Program-made: the position numbers and the translations under genes | Assembly: GCA_019009955.1 (NCBI GenBank) | Contig: CM032233.1 | Coordinates: 15,846,501 to 15,910,500 of the forward strand | Origin: Riptortus pedestris | Taxonomy: Eukaryota; Arthropoda; Insecta; Hemiptera; Alydidae | DNA: 64,000 bases | Direction: 5' to 3' | Notes under the pieces: model-generated | Told to the model about the DNA's origin: nothing | The model's input: the letters and a program-made list of their open reading frames with translations, nothing else | Database searches by the model: none | Shown: piece after piece, positions 46,959 through 58,225 of the stretch | Position numbering within the stretch: position 1 is the first letter of the stretch | Layout: the number at the start of each line of letters is the position of its first letter

Positions 46959-47079
46959 GAATGGACCTCATTTTCGTCACCTACTTGGTAGGATCGATGG
47001 AAATTTGAAGAAAAATTTCGAAAATCGGGTCATGAGTACGACCTCAATAGCTGATTTCCCTTCAGGGAAATTTGGTAAA
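45865..47079 (+). mobile_element. Family A element (subfamily 2), interrupted by a TTAA MITE
   Basis: 5' GTCCGTCACGCAGGGGCTGT, subfamily 2 body, about 34 bp of (TA)n, 3' GATTTCCCTTCAGGGAAATT then TGGTAA. A 596-bp foreign element splits the phrase GCATATTG-TTAA-TATGA. Without it the copy is about 615 bp, normal for the family. Confidence 0.9.
46013..46608. mobile_element. piggyBac-type MITE flanked by TTAA
   Basis: Outer ends CCCTAGTATTACC and GGTAGTTCTAGGG are inverted and flanked by TTAA on both sides (46009-46012 and 46609-46612), the piggyBac signature. A second inverted block follows: CCAAGGGGGGGGGCTCCTCG then AGCCCACAAC, and its complement near 46567-46597. The left end has about 23 extra bases between the two blocks. 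The interior is AT-rich and non-coding. The host element shows the pre-insertion site with one TTAA. Confidence 0.92.
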
Positions 47080-47169
47080 ATATGAATCTCTCCGGTCTAA
47101 TGTGTATGCGTGGAATTCTTTTTTACATATGGTAGAATGGCGAGGCTGCACAGTTAAGCTACAAGTGCC

Positions 47170-47221
47170 GTGGCAAGTACAACCTCAACGACTGATTTCC
47201 ATTAAGGGAAATCTGCTAATA
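47170..47221 (+). mobile_element. Family A element, 3' tip
   Basis: AGTACAACCTCAACGACTGA, a palindrome with one mismatch (TTTCCATTAAGGGAAATC) and TGCTAA. The sequence left of it (47080-47170) is not family A. Confidence 0.7.
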
Positions 47222-47369
47222 ACCTCTCCCATGACACATATACAAATGACTCTTCTAATTCTAGGTATTATTAAGGATTAAAATGAAAATGACTTCTGCG
47301 GGGACTTGCGTCCAGTTTCTGCAAAGTGAGAGCTAAGGCTTAATTATTTATTTGCATATGTTACTGGTT

Positions 47370-47465
47370 GGCCCATTTCTCCGCAAGCAGATAGAAAGCA
47401 GGTCCTGAAGCAATTACTCCTCCGCCAATAGATCCGTTAATCCTTATGGGAATTGGAACAAGTAA
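47370..47465 (-). pseudogene. Possible stray exon, membrane-protein-like
   Basis: Minus strand: after a pyrimidine-rich stretch ending CCCATAAG, a frame reads INGSIGGGVIASGPAFYLLA then EKWANQ, followed by a possible donor (ACCA|GTAACA). The Gly/Ala-rich helix then EKWA recalls major-facilitator transporters, but that is by eye. No adjoining exons were found. It sits among family A pieces, beside a duplicated segment. Confidence 0.25.
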
Positions 47466-47696
47466 AACGAGCTATGACTGTTGGTTTCCTAATGTTTTTT
47501 GTGGGAAATACTTATTATTTGCAGGCGAGAGGTTAATGACTAATTTCTATAATCCACTAAAACCAAAATATTGAGCAAAGGTTCATAGGTATATTTCACA
47601 TATTGTGCCATTATTATGTTGCCGTTTCAAACTGGAATAGGTAAGTGCTAGACTATAAGTTCGTCATCACTCAGGGGCCGTTTCCATGGCCGAACT
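47466..47696. repeat. Inverted duplication, copy 1 (partner 48670-48883)
   Basis: From TGACTGTTGGTTTCCTAATG to TTCGTCATCACTCAGGGG, about 98% identical (about four mismatches) to the reverse complement of 48883-48676. The right edge is the first 18 bases of a family A 5' end. It has possible splice signals TTTGCAG and AATAG|GTAAGT around a 110-bp stretch. Confidence 0.85.
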
Positions 47697-48004
47697 AGCT
47701 TTTGACGGAAACTCACGACTAGACCCGAAGTTAGCCGAATTCATCTCGTCCGTTACAATTAATAAAAATGCAAATATCTCGGTTAATATTCAAGATAGAG
47801 AATAAACAATGCATAGAACAATATTGATAGTAAATTTAATTTGCAATAAGATGGATTCTATACAATTTTTTGATCCAACGTATGGTAACGGAGATATTTC
47901 GAAACTCCCCCTCCCACTGGTCCGATTTCAGCCATTAACGAACTTGATCCGTCGTTTTGTATAAAACGTTTAAATATCGAGTTTGGTAACTATCAAACAA
48001 AAAT

Positions 48005-48067
<63 letters not shown>

Positions 48068-48183
48068 GACCTCATTTTCGTCATCTCCTGGGAGGATCGA
48101 TGGACATTTGAAGACATTTTTCGAAAATCGCGTCATGAGTACGATCTCAATAGCTGATTTCCCTTAAGGAAAATCTGCTAATA
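47697..48183 (+). mobile_element. Family A element lacking its proper 5' tip
   Basis: Starts CGTTTCCATGGCCGAACTAG, proceeds through the subfamily 1 body and about 58 bp of (TA)n, to GATTTCCCTTAAGGAAAATC and TGCTAAT. Confidence 0.82.
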
Positions 48184-48384
48184 GAAAATAAAGATTGGTT
48201 AGTTTGAGACCTTAAGATCCTTCTTTTGCCTGAAATAACAAATATCGTTTTCAACGTACCTTTACTATGTGAGATACATGTAAATACGTTGTGAGATGAT
48301 ATCATCTATTAACACCTTGATTTTTCATTGTTCATTTGATCTATACCATACTCGTTAATTTTTTGTCTCATTCAAAACTAAAGC

Positions 48385-48690
48385 TCATATTCGTTGATGG
48401 CTCAAATCGAGGAGCTGGTAGAGGGGGGGGATTCGAAAATTCAAAATAACTCCGTTATTATGAGTCGGACCGAAAAATGTTATAGAACCAATTTTGTTAA
48501 CTATTGATGCTCATCGTATTTCGCTCCATACGTTTTTGGAAACTCAAATATTAACCGAGTGAGGTTTCCACATCCACTGATTGGACTTTTTCTTTTAAAT
48601 ATATAATATATGGTAAGATGAGATCACTGGTTTGTCAAAGGAGCACGTGGGAAATGTGCATAGTTTATGCAGCCCCTGAGTGATGACGAA
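48385..48690 (-). mobile_element. Family A element, 5' half, degenerate
   Basis: Reverse strand: TTCGTTGATGGCTCAAATCG, a G-run, ATATTAACCGAG, then GCACGTGGGAAATGTGCATA and GTTTATGCAGCCCCTGAGTG as a diverged 5' end. Confidence 0.75.
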
Positions 48691-48883
48691 CTTATAGTCT
48701 AGCACTTACCTATTCCAGTTTGAAACGGCAACATAATAATGGCAGAATATGTGAAATATACATATGAACCTTTGCTCTATATTTTGGTCTTAGTGGATTA
48801 TAGAAATTAGTCATTAACCTCTCGCCTGCAAATAATAAGTATTTCCCACAAAAAACATTAGGAAACCAACAGTCATGAGTCGT
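48670..48883. repeat. Inverted duplication, copy 2
   Basis: Reverse complement of 47466-47696. In this copy the minus strand keeps an open frame of about 55 codons (CWFPNVFCGKYLLFAGERLM) that copy 1 interrupts by a stop. It is inserted in a family A element. Confidence 0.85.
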
Positions 48884-48997
48884 TCCGTCAAAAGCTAGTT
48901 CGGCCGTTTCCATGACTGTTCGACTCTCGTGAAATTTCTCGTAAAACTTCACGCGGGAAATCTGCTTAGTTTACGCAGCCCCTGCGTGACGGACTTT
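48884..48997 (-). mobile_element. Family A element, 5' end fragment
   Basis: From AAAAGCTAGTTCGGCCGTTT to ACGCAGCCCCTGCGTGACGG and ACTTTTT; the left side is replaced by the duplicated segment. Confidence 0.8.
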
Positions 48998-49107
48998 TTC
49001 TACTGGCAGACGTTTCACACCCCTTGGAATCAATTGTTGACAAATTACCACTTGGTTTAAGGCTGATTACTATGTGAGTTTTTTATTCTCTTTTGGAGAT
49101 TTATGGC

Positions 49108-49160
49108 CAGCGCCGGACTGGCAGCTCAGTGGGCCCTCGGCAAAACTAGCCGTGCCCCCC
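49108..49160 (+). mobile_element. hAT-like terminal repeat, left end
   Basis: CCAGCGCCGGACTGGCAGCT, CAGTGGGCCCTCGG resembles the common hAT terminus CAGxGCCGGACTGGC. A possible opposite end, TTAAATCCGAGCCTG, lies at about 53488-53502, with much nested DNA between. No matching 8-bp duplication was seen. Confidence 0.4.
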
Positions 49161-49318
49161 CCCCAAAATAGAATATTTTGAATTGAAATTAATAAAATAA
49201 GTAACTTATGAGTTTGAGGTTATAACATGGGCAAATATAATTCATACAAATAGTCATTATAGGCCATTACAAAAATTAATAAATCTAGATTTTCCGGTGA
49301 TAACTCAGCGTTTATAGG

Positions 49319-49321
<3 letters not shown>

Positions 49322-49363
<42 letters not shown>
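49322..49363. repeat. (TA)n microsatellite
   Basis: About 20 TA units, not clearly part of a family A copy. Confidence 0.9.
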
Positions 49364-49367
<4 letters not shown>

Positions 49368-49420
49368 TTTGAGGAATATATAAATAATATTGTAACCAGA
49401 ATAAGAAGTATATATGTGTA

Positions 49421-50408
49421 TATATAAAAGTGTAACCTGTGTCTGTACATTGATTTTTTCGCAAAATTTCACGATAACGTTTCGTTTCACATGTCATAGA
49501 CACCATAACTCCATTTTGTTCCTTTCGTGTGTGTTTGTTTGTTTATTTGTTTGTTTGTTTGTTTATTTGTTTGTTTGTTTGTTACCTTTTCACGCATAAA
49601 CGAATGAACCGAATTTTATGAAACTTTGTATGTATATTACTACTAACCAAACTTAGACTTAAGGCTATATTTTTTTTTCTCTGAGACGAACAGGAGTGGG
49701 GGTTATAAGGAGGCCTGAAATAGCGACATTTCGTTTCCTATTGCATTTTCGGCAATTATGCACATAACAAAAGTTGTTTATTTTGTTATTGGGAGTAACT
49801 TTTGTTATATACACTTTCGTCGTATAACTAAGTATAAATGCGTTATACGCTAAAAAGTATAGCGGGAGTCAATTTTATTTGGTACAAAACACTCAACCGA
49901 ACTAAACCAAACTCGGTATGTGAATTAGCACTAACGCCTTCCTTATAATAAGCCATACTAACATTTCTAGGAACAGGCAGGAGTGGGGGGTATAAGGGAG
50001 GCCTGAAATTAAAAATAGTTATATTTCGTTTCCTATTGGGGTTTCGGCAAATATGCACATAACAAAAGTTGTTTATTTTGAGAAATTTGCTCAACAATTC
50101 TTTTCAGTATGAACTACCAGGTACCTTCCCTGGAAAAATTAATTCAAATGTATGTTAATATTTTGTCCTTAATAATTCAAATCTGCATAATTCACAGGAA
50201 ACGGGAAATATAGCAATATGGAGGACAGTGAAGTCTTACATAAGAAATTCATTTTATTATTCACTAATCCACAGAAACGTCGGGCATTAACCCTAAACAC
50301 TGGGTCGGGTAAATGTCAAAATATAGTGCAAATTAAAGCCTTGCCAAAAGAATAACATCACCATTCAGCCTCAAATGAATTCCCGAGCGAAGCCGGGCAT
50401 CTGAGCTA

Positions 50409-50409
<1 letters not shown>
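49421..50409 (+). mobile_element. Family B Helitron
   Basis: Starts TATATATAAAAGTGTAACCT and ends CGAGCGAAGCCGGGCATCTG, AG, CTAG at 50406-50409, followed by T and about 50 bp of (TA)n. Two internal units; CCTTTTCACGCATAAACGAA near the 5' side. Confidence 0.83.
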
Positions 50410-50467
<58 letters not shown>

Positions 50468-50624
50468 TTGTATTTTTGAGGCTGCATCGCTAGGAAGTAT
50501 CGTCATTGTGAGAACTTCGGCTATCCAACCATGGACGCATTTCCATCGAAAATTTGCAGAACAACAAAAATTCCAACCGCTGGAGCAGATCTCGAAGTCC
50601 TCACAATATATATATGTGTTTGTT

Positions 50625-51100
50625 TTTATGTGTCTATTAACGCTATAGCGGTCGCAAGTTTTGTCTGATCGTTACCAAACTCGATATTTAAACGTTTTAT
50701 GGAAAAAGGAAGATCAAGTTCGTTAACGGCTAAAATCGGACTAGTGGGAGTAGGGATTAGAGGGGGAGAATATCTCCGTTGTTATCCGTCGGTTCGAAAA
50801 ATTGTAAGGAGTCAAACTTATTGCAAGTGTAATGTTCTATAAAATTATTGTTATATACGTTTTTTCAATATCTTGATTATTAACCAAGATATTTGCATTT
50901 TTGAGTTTTCGGTCTTCAGTAAACCCCCCACTCCTACTCATTTCGTATTGACAATAAGCTGTTATATTATGAAACACTTTATTTGAAGTATAAATACGAA
51001 ATATTGTTCTCGTTGAACTTTTACGTTTTGATATAAATGCAAATACGTGACGCACATGGGAAATCTGCTTAGTTAACGCAGCCCCTGCGTGACTGACTTT
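50625..51100 (-). mobile_element. Family A element, 5' half (subfamily 2)
   Basis: From TGTCTATTAACGCTATAGCG through AAACCCCCCACTCCTACTCA to TTAACGCAGCCCCTGCGTGA and CTGACTTTC. Confidence 0.82.
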
Positions 51101-51104
51101 CTTG

Positions 51105-51255
51105 TTTTCAGCCTTCATTGAACCCCCACTTCTACTCATCGTATTTTTCCCTAGAAATAGAAAATAGTTGGTCGGATGAAATTACTAGAGCTTTATAAAC
51201 AGTACGTTGGAAACCTGCTTAGTTTACGCAGCTCCTGCGTGACTGGATTTTTCTA
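51105..51255 (-). mobile_element. Family A element, 5' part, rearranged
   Basis: CAGCCTTCATTGAACCCCCA, then a short foreign or diverged stretch, then TTAGTTTACGCAGCTCCTGC and GTGACTGGATTTTT. Confidence 0.65.
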
Positions 51256-51477
51256 CTTTATGTTGGTTTACGAGGCTTCAGTGGCGAGATTAATGACCTG
51301 TTTAACATTAAAAAAAATAAAGAAGCGTTATCGGACGTCATCCATTATCTTATTAGATAGTACTCTCCATTAACCCGAATCCCCATTGACTTGTGATATT
51401 TATATTTCGAAAATCTGAGCAACCTAACACATATCATAAGGAGCCGAGGCCGAGATTTTCCTATAGACTTACTAGAG

Positions 51478-51525
51478 GGATCACGCAGGGGCTGCGTAAA
51501 CTAAACAGATTTCCCAGGTGCTAGC
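51478..51525 (+). mobile_element. Family A element, 5' tip
   Basis: ATCACGCAGGGGCTGCGTAA and ACAGATTTCCCAGGTGC, then divergent sequence with a G-run. Confidence 0.65.
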
Positions 51526-51592
51526 GGGAGGGGGGGGGGGGCAGAAAACGAAACAGTACGAATGACTCGCTGAATACTTGAGCTACCAAAAA

Positions 51593-52037
51593 GTCCGTCA
51601 GGCAGGGGCTGCGTAAACTAAGCAGATTTCCCACGTGAAGTTTTACAATAGAACACATTCACGAGAGCCGAGCAGTAAAGGAATCGGCCGAACTAGCTTT
51701 TGGCGGGAAAGTCACTCTCGTCCGTTAGCAACCCAGATTTAATAAAAATGCAAATATCTCGGTTAATATTCAAGATAGAGAATAAATGAACGAGTATATA
51801 ACAATATTTATAGTAAATTTAATTTGCAGTAAGATTTATTCTGTACAATTTTTCGATCCGACATATAGTAACGGAGATATTTCGAATTTTCGAACATTCT
51901 TCCCTCAAACCCCCCCCCCCCCTCCACTGTTCCAATTTCAGCCGTTAACGAACTTGATCTTTATTTTTACATAAATCGACTAAATATCGAGTTTGGTAAC
52001 GATCAAACAAAAATTCCGACCCCTAGAGCGACAACAG

Positions 52038-52109
<72 letters not shown>

Positions 52110-52233
52110 TTTTGAACGTACCTCATTTTCGTCATCTACTAGGTAGGATCGATGGACATTTGAAGAAAAATTTCGAAAATTCCGTCATGAGTACGACCTC
52201 AATAGCTGATTTCACTTAAGGGAAATCTGCTCA
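51593..52233 (+). mobile_element. Family A element, full length (subfamily 1)
   Basis: 5' GTCCGTCAGGCAGGGGCTGC, subfamily 1 body, (TA)n of about 60 bp flanked by CAACAGACAAATATA and CAGTTTTGAACGTACCTC, 3' GATTTCACTTAAGGGAAATC and TGCTCAA. A good second reference copy. Confidence 0.9.
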
Positions 52234-52489
52234 AAAGTGAATAGCTCAAAATTCTAGAGCATCAATATAGTATTTTGAATTTTCGAATTCCCCCCTCTAA
52301 ACCCCCAATATTCCTGGTCCAAATTCAGCCAATAACAAATGCGATGTCTAGAGCTGACTGAAACAGTTAAATGTCTAGTATGATTTAGATCAAGTAAACA
52401 TCTTCAGAACAAGAGTGTAAACTCTTAATCGGGGACGTCATCAAGCCACGAATTTTCATATAATAATAACATATAATATATAATAATAA

Positions 52490-53090
<601 letters not shown>

Positions 53091-53356
53091 TTACACTATT
53101 CTAAAAACAGTGGACCTATAATAGCGATAAATTCTAGGCGTATTTTATTTTCGTAGTCAAAGATTTTCATTATCGGAAGTTGGTATTTTTGTAAATGTTA
53201 AGTGTTATGTTTGATTATAGTTATTGTTACAGGTATTATTATATGGTGCTGAGAATAAATGTCCAAATAAGTATTCTCGACTTTTTTTTATTTATTATCC
53301 GTGACACATTTTTTATAAAGGTTAGTACCAATCACAACATGCTCCATTTAACATAT

Positions 53357-53391
<35 letters not shown>

Positions 53392-53607
53392 AGTAATGAT
53401 TTATTTTATTGTCTCTCATATAATTTGCAAAATTAAAAAAGGGCCTCATAAGTCGAAAAGCCTAGGGCCTCTTTTAATTTAAATCCGAGCCTGAGGGAGC
53501 CATAGAATGATAATTCCCTGATGACTCAGTGCAATTATCCTGCCATAACTATATAACTACAGTTGATATCATCTCACCATTATTAATTTTTTTTTCTTAT
53601 TAGTTCG
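53091..53607. other. Unassigned stretch, with a (TA)n and a hAT-like end
   Basis: No gene. (TA)n at 53360-53388, and GGGCCTCTTTTAATTTAAAT, CCGAGCCTG at 53474-53502, a possible hAT right end. Confidence 0.4.
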
Positions 53608-53709
53608 TTCCCCTCGAGGGAAATCAGCTATTGAGATTGTACTTATGATGCGATTTTCCAACATCAACATAATCTTACTCAGTAGATGACGAAAATGAGG
53701 TCTGTTCAA

Positions 53710-53768
<59 letters not shown>
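53608..53768 (-). mobile_element. Family A element, 3' part, joined to a Helitron
   Basis: CCCCTCGAGGGAAATCAGCT (palindrome changed on both arms to CTCGAG), to GGTCTGTTCAAAATTTTATA and about 60 bp of (TA)n, at whose end a family B Helitron begins. No 5' half was found on the far side. Confidence 0.8.
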
Positions 53769-53769
<1 letters not shown>

Positions 53770-54600
53770 TAGCTCAGATACCCGGCTTCGCTCGGGAATT
53801 GATTTGAGGCTGAATGGTGATGGTATTTTTTTGGCAAGGCTTTAGTTTGCACAATATTTTCACCTTTACCCGACCCACTATTTAGGATTTACACCCGTTG
53901 TTGGCATTTGTTAATAATAAAATTAATTTTTTATGTAAGTCTTCACTGTCCTCCAAATTGTCATATTTCCAGTCTCCTGTCCATTATGCATAGATCTCAG
54001 TTATTAAGCACAAAATATTGTGGTGAAACGAAATATCACCATTATTAATTTCAGCCTTCCCTTATAACCCCCACTCCTGCCCGTCCCTAGAAATGTTGGT
54101 ATGGCTTGTTATAATGAAAGCGTTAGTGCTAATAGATATACCGAGTTTTCCTTAGTTCGGTTGAGTGTTTTGTGCCAAATAAAATTGTTGACTCCCGCTA
54201 TAATTTTTAGCGTATAACTGATTTATACTTCGGTATACGGCGAAAGTGTATATAACAAAAGTTACTCTAAATTACAAAATAAATAACTTTTGTTATGTGC
54301 ATATTTGCCGAAAAACCAATAGTAAACGAAATATCGCTATTTTTAATTTCAGGCCTCACTTATAACCCCCACTCCTCTTTGTCTTAGAGAATAATAATAT
54401 AGCCTTAAGTCTAAGTTGGGCTTGTAGTAATATACATACCAAGTTTCATAAAATTCGGTTCACCCGTTTATGCGTGAAAAGGTAACAAACAAACAAACAT
54501 ACACGAAAGAAACAAAATGCAGTTTTGGTGTCTATGACGTGTGAAACGAAAAGTTATCGTGAAATTTCGCGAAAAAAATCAATGTACAGACAGAGGTTAC

Positions 54601-54608
<8 letters not shown>
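53769..54608 (-). mobile_element. Family B Helitron in a (TA)n tract
   Basis: 3' CTAG at 53769-53772 with hairpin CCCGAGCGAAGCCGGG; 5' side CTCTGTCTGTACATTG near 54590. One and a half internal units. (TA)n on both sides. Confidence 0.83.
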
Positions 54609-54657
<49 letters not shown>

Positions 54658-54665
54658 TATATACA

Positions 54666-54955
54666 CTAGCCAAGGTACCCGGCTTCGTTCGGGAAATCAT
54701 TTGAGACGGAAAGATTTTATTTTGTTTTTGGCAATGCTTCTATGTGTACAAACTGCTCTTCCCGTCTAGGCGCACTTTTCCCCGTAAGGGTCCCTTGGGC
54801 GACTTATGGAAAAATAATTTTAGATGTGAAGAATAAATGAAAATAAGTCTCTAATCATTCCCTCTCCACTGTTTGACACACCGTGAATAATTCAAATCAT
54901 AATCATTGATAGCATTTATTATAATTAAATATCATCTATAATGTACTTATTTTGT
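54666..54955 (-). mobile_element. Family B Helitron, 3' part
   Basis: CTAG at 54666-54669, preceded on the minus strand by CCCGAACGAAGCCGGGTACC. The body diverges and stops at about 54955, where another copy begins. Confidence 0.65.
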
Positions 54956-55754
54956 ATAATAAACCCGGCAATTCCCGGGAAATCATCGTTGACTGACTAA
55001 TGATTGTATTTTTATAGAAAATCGTTGAAAAACCAATTGGAATCGGAATATCACAATTTTTCATTTCAGGCCTCCCTCATAACCCCCACTACCATTTGGA
55101 CCTAAAAATTTTAATATATCTTATAATCATGGAAGAATTAATGCTAATTCACATTCCGAGTTTTTTTAAGTTCGGTTCAATCGTTAGTGCCCAAAAAAAT
55201 TGTTGCCTCCCGCTCTAGTTTTTAGTGTATATCTCGTTTATACGTTGTTATACGACAAAAATGAATATGACAAAAGTTACTTTAAATAATAAAATAAACA
55301 ACTTGTGTCATGTCCATATTTGCAGAAAAACCAATAGAAAACGAAATACCGCTATTTTTAATTTCAGGCCTCCCTTACAACCCCCACTCCTACCCGTCCC
55401 TAGAAATGTTAGTATGGCTTGTTATAATGAAAGCGTTAGTGCTAATACACATACCGAGTTTTATTTATTTCGGTTGGGTCTTTTGTCCCAAAAAAAATTG
55501 TTCACTTCCGCTATAGGTTTTATCGTATATCTCGTTTATAATTCGATATAAGAAAAAAGTGTATATAACAAAAGTTACTCTAAATAACATAATAAACAAC
55601 TTTTGTTATGTTCATATTTGCCGAAAAACAAATAGGAAGCGAAATATCGCTATTTTTAATTTCTGGCTTCCCTTACAACCCCCACTCCTGCTTGTCCCTA
55701 GAAATGGTGGTATGGCTTATTATAACGAAGGAGTTAGTGCTAATACAATTTTAC

Positions 55755-55771
<17 letters not shown>
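54956..55771 (-). mobile_element. Family B Helitron, partial
   Basis: Hairpin CCCGGGAATTGCCGGGTT (minus) near 54979-54961, then units with landmarks near 55045, 55344 and 55642 (about 298 bp apart). The 5' part is replaced by ATTTTACAATTTTATATATA. Confidence 0.75.
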
Positions 55772-55794
<23 letters not shown>

Positions 55795-56316
55795 TATAGC
55801 TGAGTTCATAAGACATGAGACAGTGGCTAGGATGCGCAGTAGCAAAGAAGGCTATTGCGCATGCTCCCGTTATCAGTCTGTTAACGACTCTCGTGAGCTA
55901 CGGATATGTATCGGGCGTCCTGAAAACATTAGCCCTCAGTGTGTATGTAGTGTAGCTTGAAGCTAAAATCTAACCCTATCTTGGTTATGTAGGAAGAAAT
56001 GTCGATATAAATCCCTGCAAGGTCTTGCTCTAAACCTCAAGCTAATACGTTTTGCAACAATTATTTTTTGTTTTTAAAAAAAGAAAATCGGTTTTTCGAT
56101 ACTTGAAATTTAATATCAAAATACCGATATATCGGGGGGGGGGGATATCAAGTATTATTTAGAAATTTTTTTGGGGGAAATATTGATATTTTTTTCACCA
56201 TCCCTAGTCTACCTGTCAATAAGTCGCCATTTAAATTTAAATTGACAGTGGATAGTGACATACATTCAAGCGGCGATGATAATGATGAGCCCTTAGCGGC
56301 ATTGAGGAGATGGGGT
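55772..56316. other. Unassigned, MITE-like in part
   Basis: After (TA)n comes a moderately GC-rich 170 bp (55800-55970), then CGATACTTGAAATTT and GATATATCGGGG phrases ending near TTCACCATCCCTAG at 56206. These resemble the ends of some hAT MITEs. No gene. A small frame at 56242-56340 (acidic, DDNDEPLAALRR) is not assignable. Confidence 0.35.
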
Positions 56317-56390
56317 TGTCATTTGACCAATTTTAAAGCAATTATATATATATATATATATATATATAATTGCTTTAAAATTGGTCAAAT

Positions 56391-56394
<4 letters not shown>
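56317..56394. repeat. Perfect 27-bp inverted repeat around (TA)n
   Basis: TGTCATTTGACCAATTTTAA then AGCAATT at 56317-56343, and its exact reverse complement at 56368-56394, with 24 bp of alternating TA between. A second (TA)n of about 42 bp follows the right arm. Confidence 0.92.
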
Positions 56395-56436
<42 letters not shown>

Positions 56437-56440
<4 letters not shown>

Positions 56441-57144
56441 TTAAATTTTTATATTTTATTTAACTTATATTAATTTAGATTGTAAATAATTTATTTTTAT
56501 ATTTTGTTAAAATTAATTTTTGTCATAAAATTATCTGTATGTTTTTAAAAAAGTATTTGTAAGTTTTAAGTATCACAAATCATTGTGTAATTTATAAAAA
56601 AAAAAAATGATCTTTACATTTTTAAAAATATATCTTTAAGTATTAAAAATAATTATCTGTAAGCTTATAAATTATCTTTAAGTTTCTAAACAAATATCCA
56701 TAAGTTTTAAGTATAAATAATTTTCTGCAAGTTTAAAAAAAAATTTAAATAATAATGTCAAAATATTATTTATGTAAACTATGCAAGTATATGCAATTCC
56801 ACTAACTTGCTATTATCACTAATCAATAATAAATTACGTTTTTTGTGCATTAAATAAATTATTATTTTATTTTTTTATTCATGTTTGATTTTTAATAATG
56901 TTTAATCAATGCTGCTTCTCATTTTCTGCACTATATTTTTATATAAATTAGGAAAAGTAGAACATATACTAGAGAAATGTTAGACTGCAGGTACTCAGTA
57001 TCCATACTTAAAGGGCTGGAGAAAGTGTACGGCATGCTGGCAAATATGTTCAGCTTGGGTAGTACACGTCCTCTCATCCCCACCAAGCCTACCATCCATC
57101 CCCACCCCCATGCGCGGATTGTCTCATGTCTCATGAACTCAACT
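56437..57144. other. AT-rich spacer with weak internal repetition
   Basis: Degenerate phrases such as AATTATCTGTAAGTTTTAA recur about every 30-60 bp up to 56750. Nothing identifiable from 56750 to 57144. Confidence 0.4.
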
Positions 57145-57456
57145 ATACTTATCTGTTACCGCGGTCTAGTGGTTATTTGTTTTGTATCGTTACCAAACAT
57201 AATTTGTTTTGTATCGTTACCAAACTCGATATGTAAGCGTTTCATGTGAAACTAAAGATCAAGTTCATCAACGGACCTGAGTGGGGGGGGGGTGGAGTTG
57301 GAGAAGAAAGAAAATTCAAAATATTTCCGATACTAAGAGTTTGATCGACAAATTATATATAACCAATCTTGTTGTAAATTTAGTTTTATTATCCATGTTT
57401 CTTTACACACTGTTTCTCTATCTTGAATATTAACCAAAATATTTTCAGTCTTCATT
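57145..57456 (-). mobile_element. Family A element, part 1 (interrupted by gag fragment)
   Basis: Reverse strand: TCTGTTACCGCGGTCTAGTG, a 30-bp duplication of TTTGTTTTGTATCGTTACCA, a G-run, then TATTAACCAAAATATTTTCA, breaking at CTTCA. It resumes at 58226. Confidence 0.75.
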
Positions 57457-58225
57457 ACAGAGGGGAATGTTGAAGATGAAGCAGGTCATAGTGCTGATAA
57501 ATGCTACATCGAAAACAGGTTTTACCACGCGCAGGACAATTTTCTAAAGAATGACTCTTTAAAGACCCACATCGAGTACATCTGGAAGAAAAATTGGAAA
57601 ATTTGGTTGGATTCCCTGCGTCTTTAGACGCTCGATTTTCTCGCCTAGCTTCCATAACCTCCCTAGAATCTCTGTCAAACAAATATTTTTGAGAATTTAT
57701 TGCTTCTGACTGGCTAACCATCTCGTTGGCTTTAGTAAGGGTCAGCCCTTCCTGAATCTGAAGATGTCTCGACAGCTGCTGATCCCGAATACCTGTAACT
57801 AATTTAAGCAGTATCATATCCTCGTGATATTTTCGACTCTCACAATCACGACAAGCCCACTCGCATCTCTCCGACATTTTAAGGAGGTCATTAACAAACT
57901 CATCTACTCATTCACCAGCAAATTGTTTTCTTTTTAGGAAAATAGTCCTATGATAAAATATATTTTTCTTAGTGGAAAAATATTCATTAAACTGCTTCAC
58001 AACAGCATCATACCAAGTCCTAGCTTCGACATTCATTCCATTAGACTTTAACAGTTCCTCAGTGTCTGTCCCATACAGTAAAGCAACATTTTAATCTGGT
58101 GATCTTGGGATTTAGCAGATAGACCAGTCGCCGAACGGAACAACCAAACCGCTTGATCCAGGCACTCCATGACTGCAGATCCTTTTCATCAAATATACCT
58201 GGAGGTTTTACCTGGTAAGAATTGT
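57457..58225 (-). pseudogene. Gypsy-type retrotransposon gag fragment, broken
   Basis: Minus strand. The clean frame (57877-57455) begins MSERCEWACRDC, continues LLKLVTGIRDQQLSRHLQIQ and EGLTLTKANEMVSQSEAI, and ends in a Cys/His-rich segment, CTRCGSLKSHSLENCPARGK then TCFRC. This matches the C-terminal capsid helices and zinc knuckle of Ty3/Gypsy gag, with one extra residue in the knuckle spacing. Upstream, to about 58220, the N-terminal part (PPGIFDEKDLQSW) is recognisable across a frameshift and a stop. No protease, RT, integrase or LTR is present. Family A sequence continues on both sides. Confidence 0.8.

Noticed and set aside
50460..50610. 150-bp block with TGTGAGAACTTCGGCTATCC near a Helitron end
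   Set aside because: It looks like a repeat scrap, but no termini, coding relic or second copy was found in the window.
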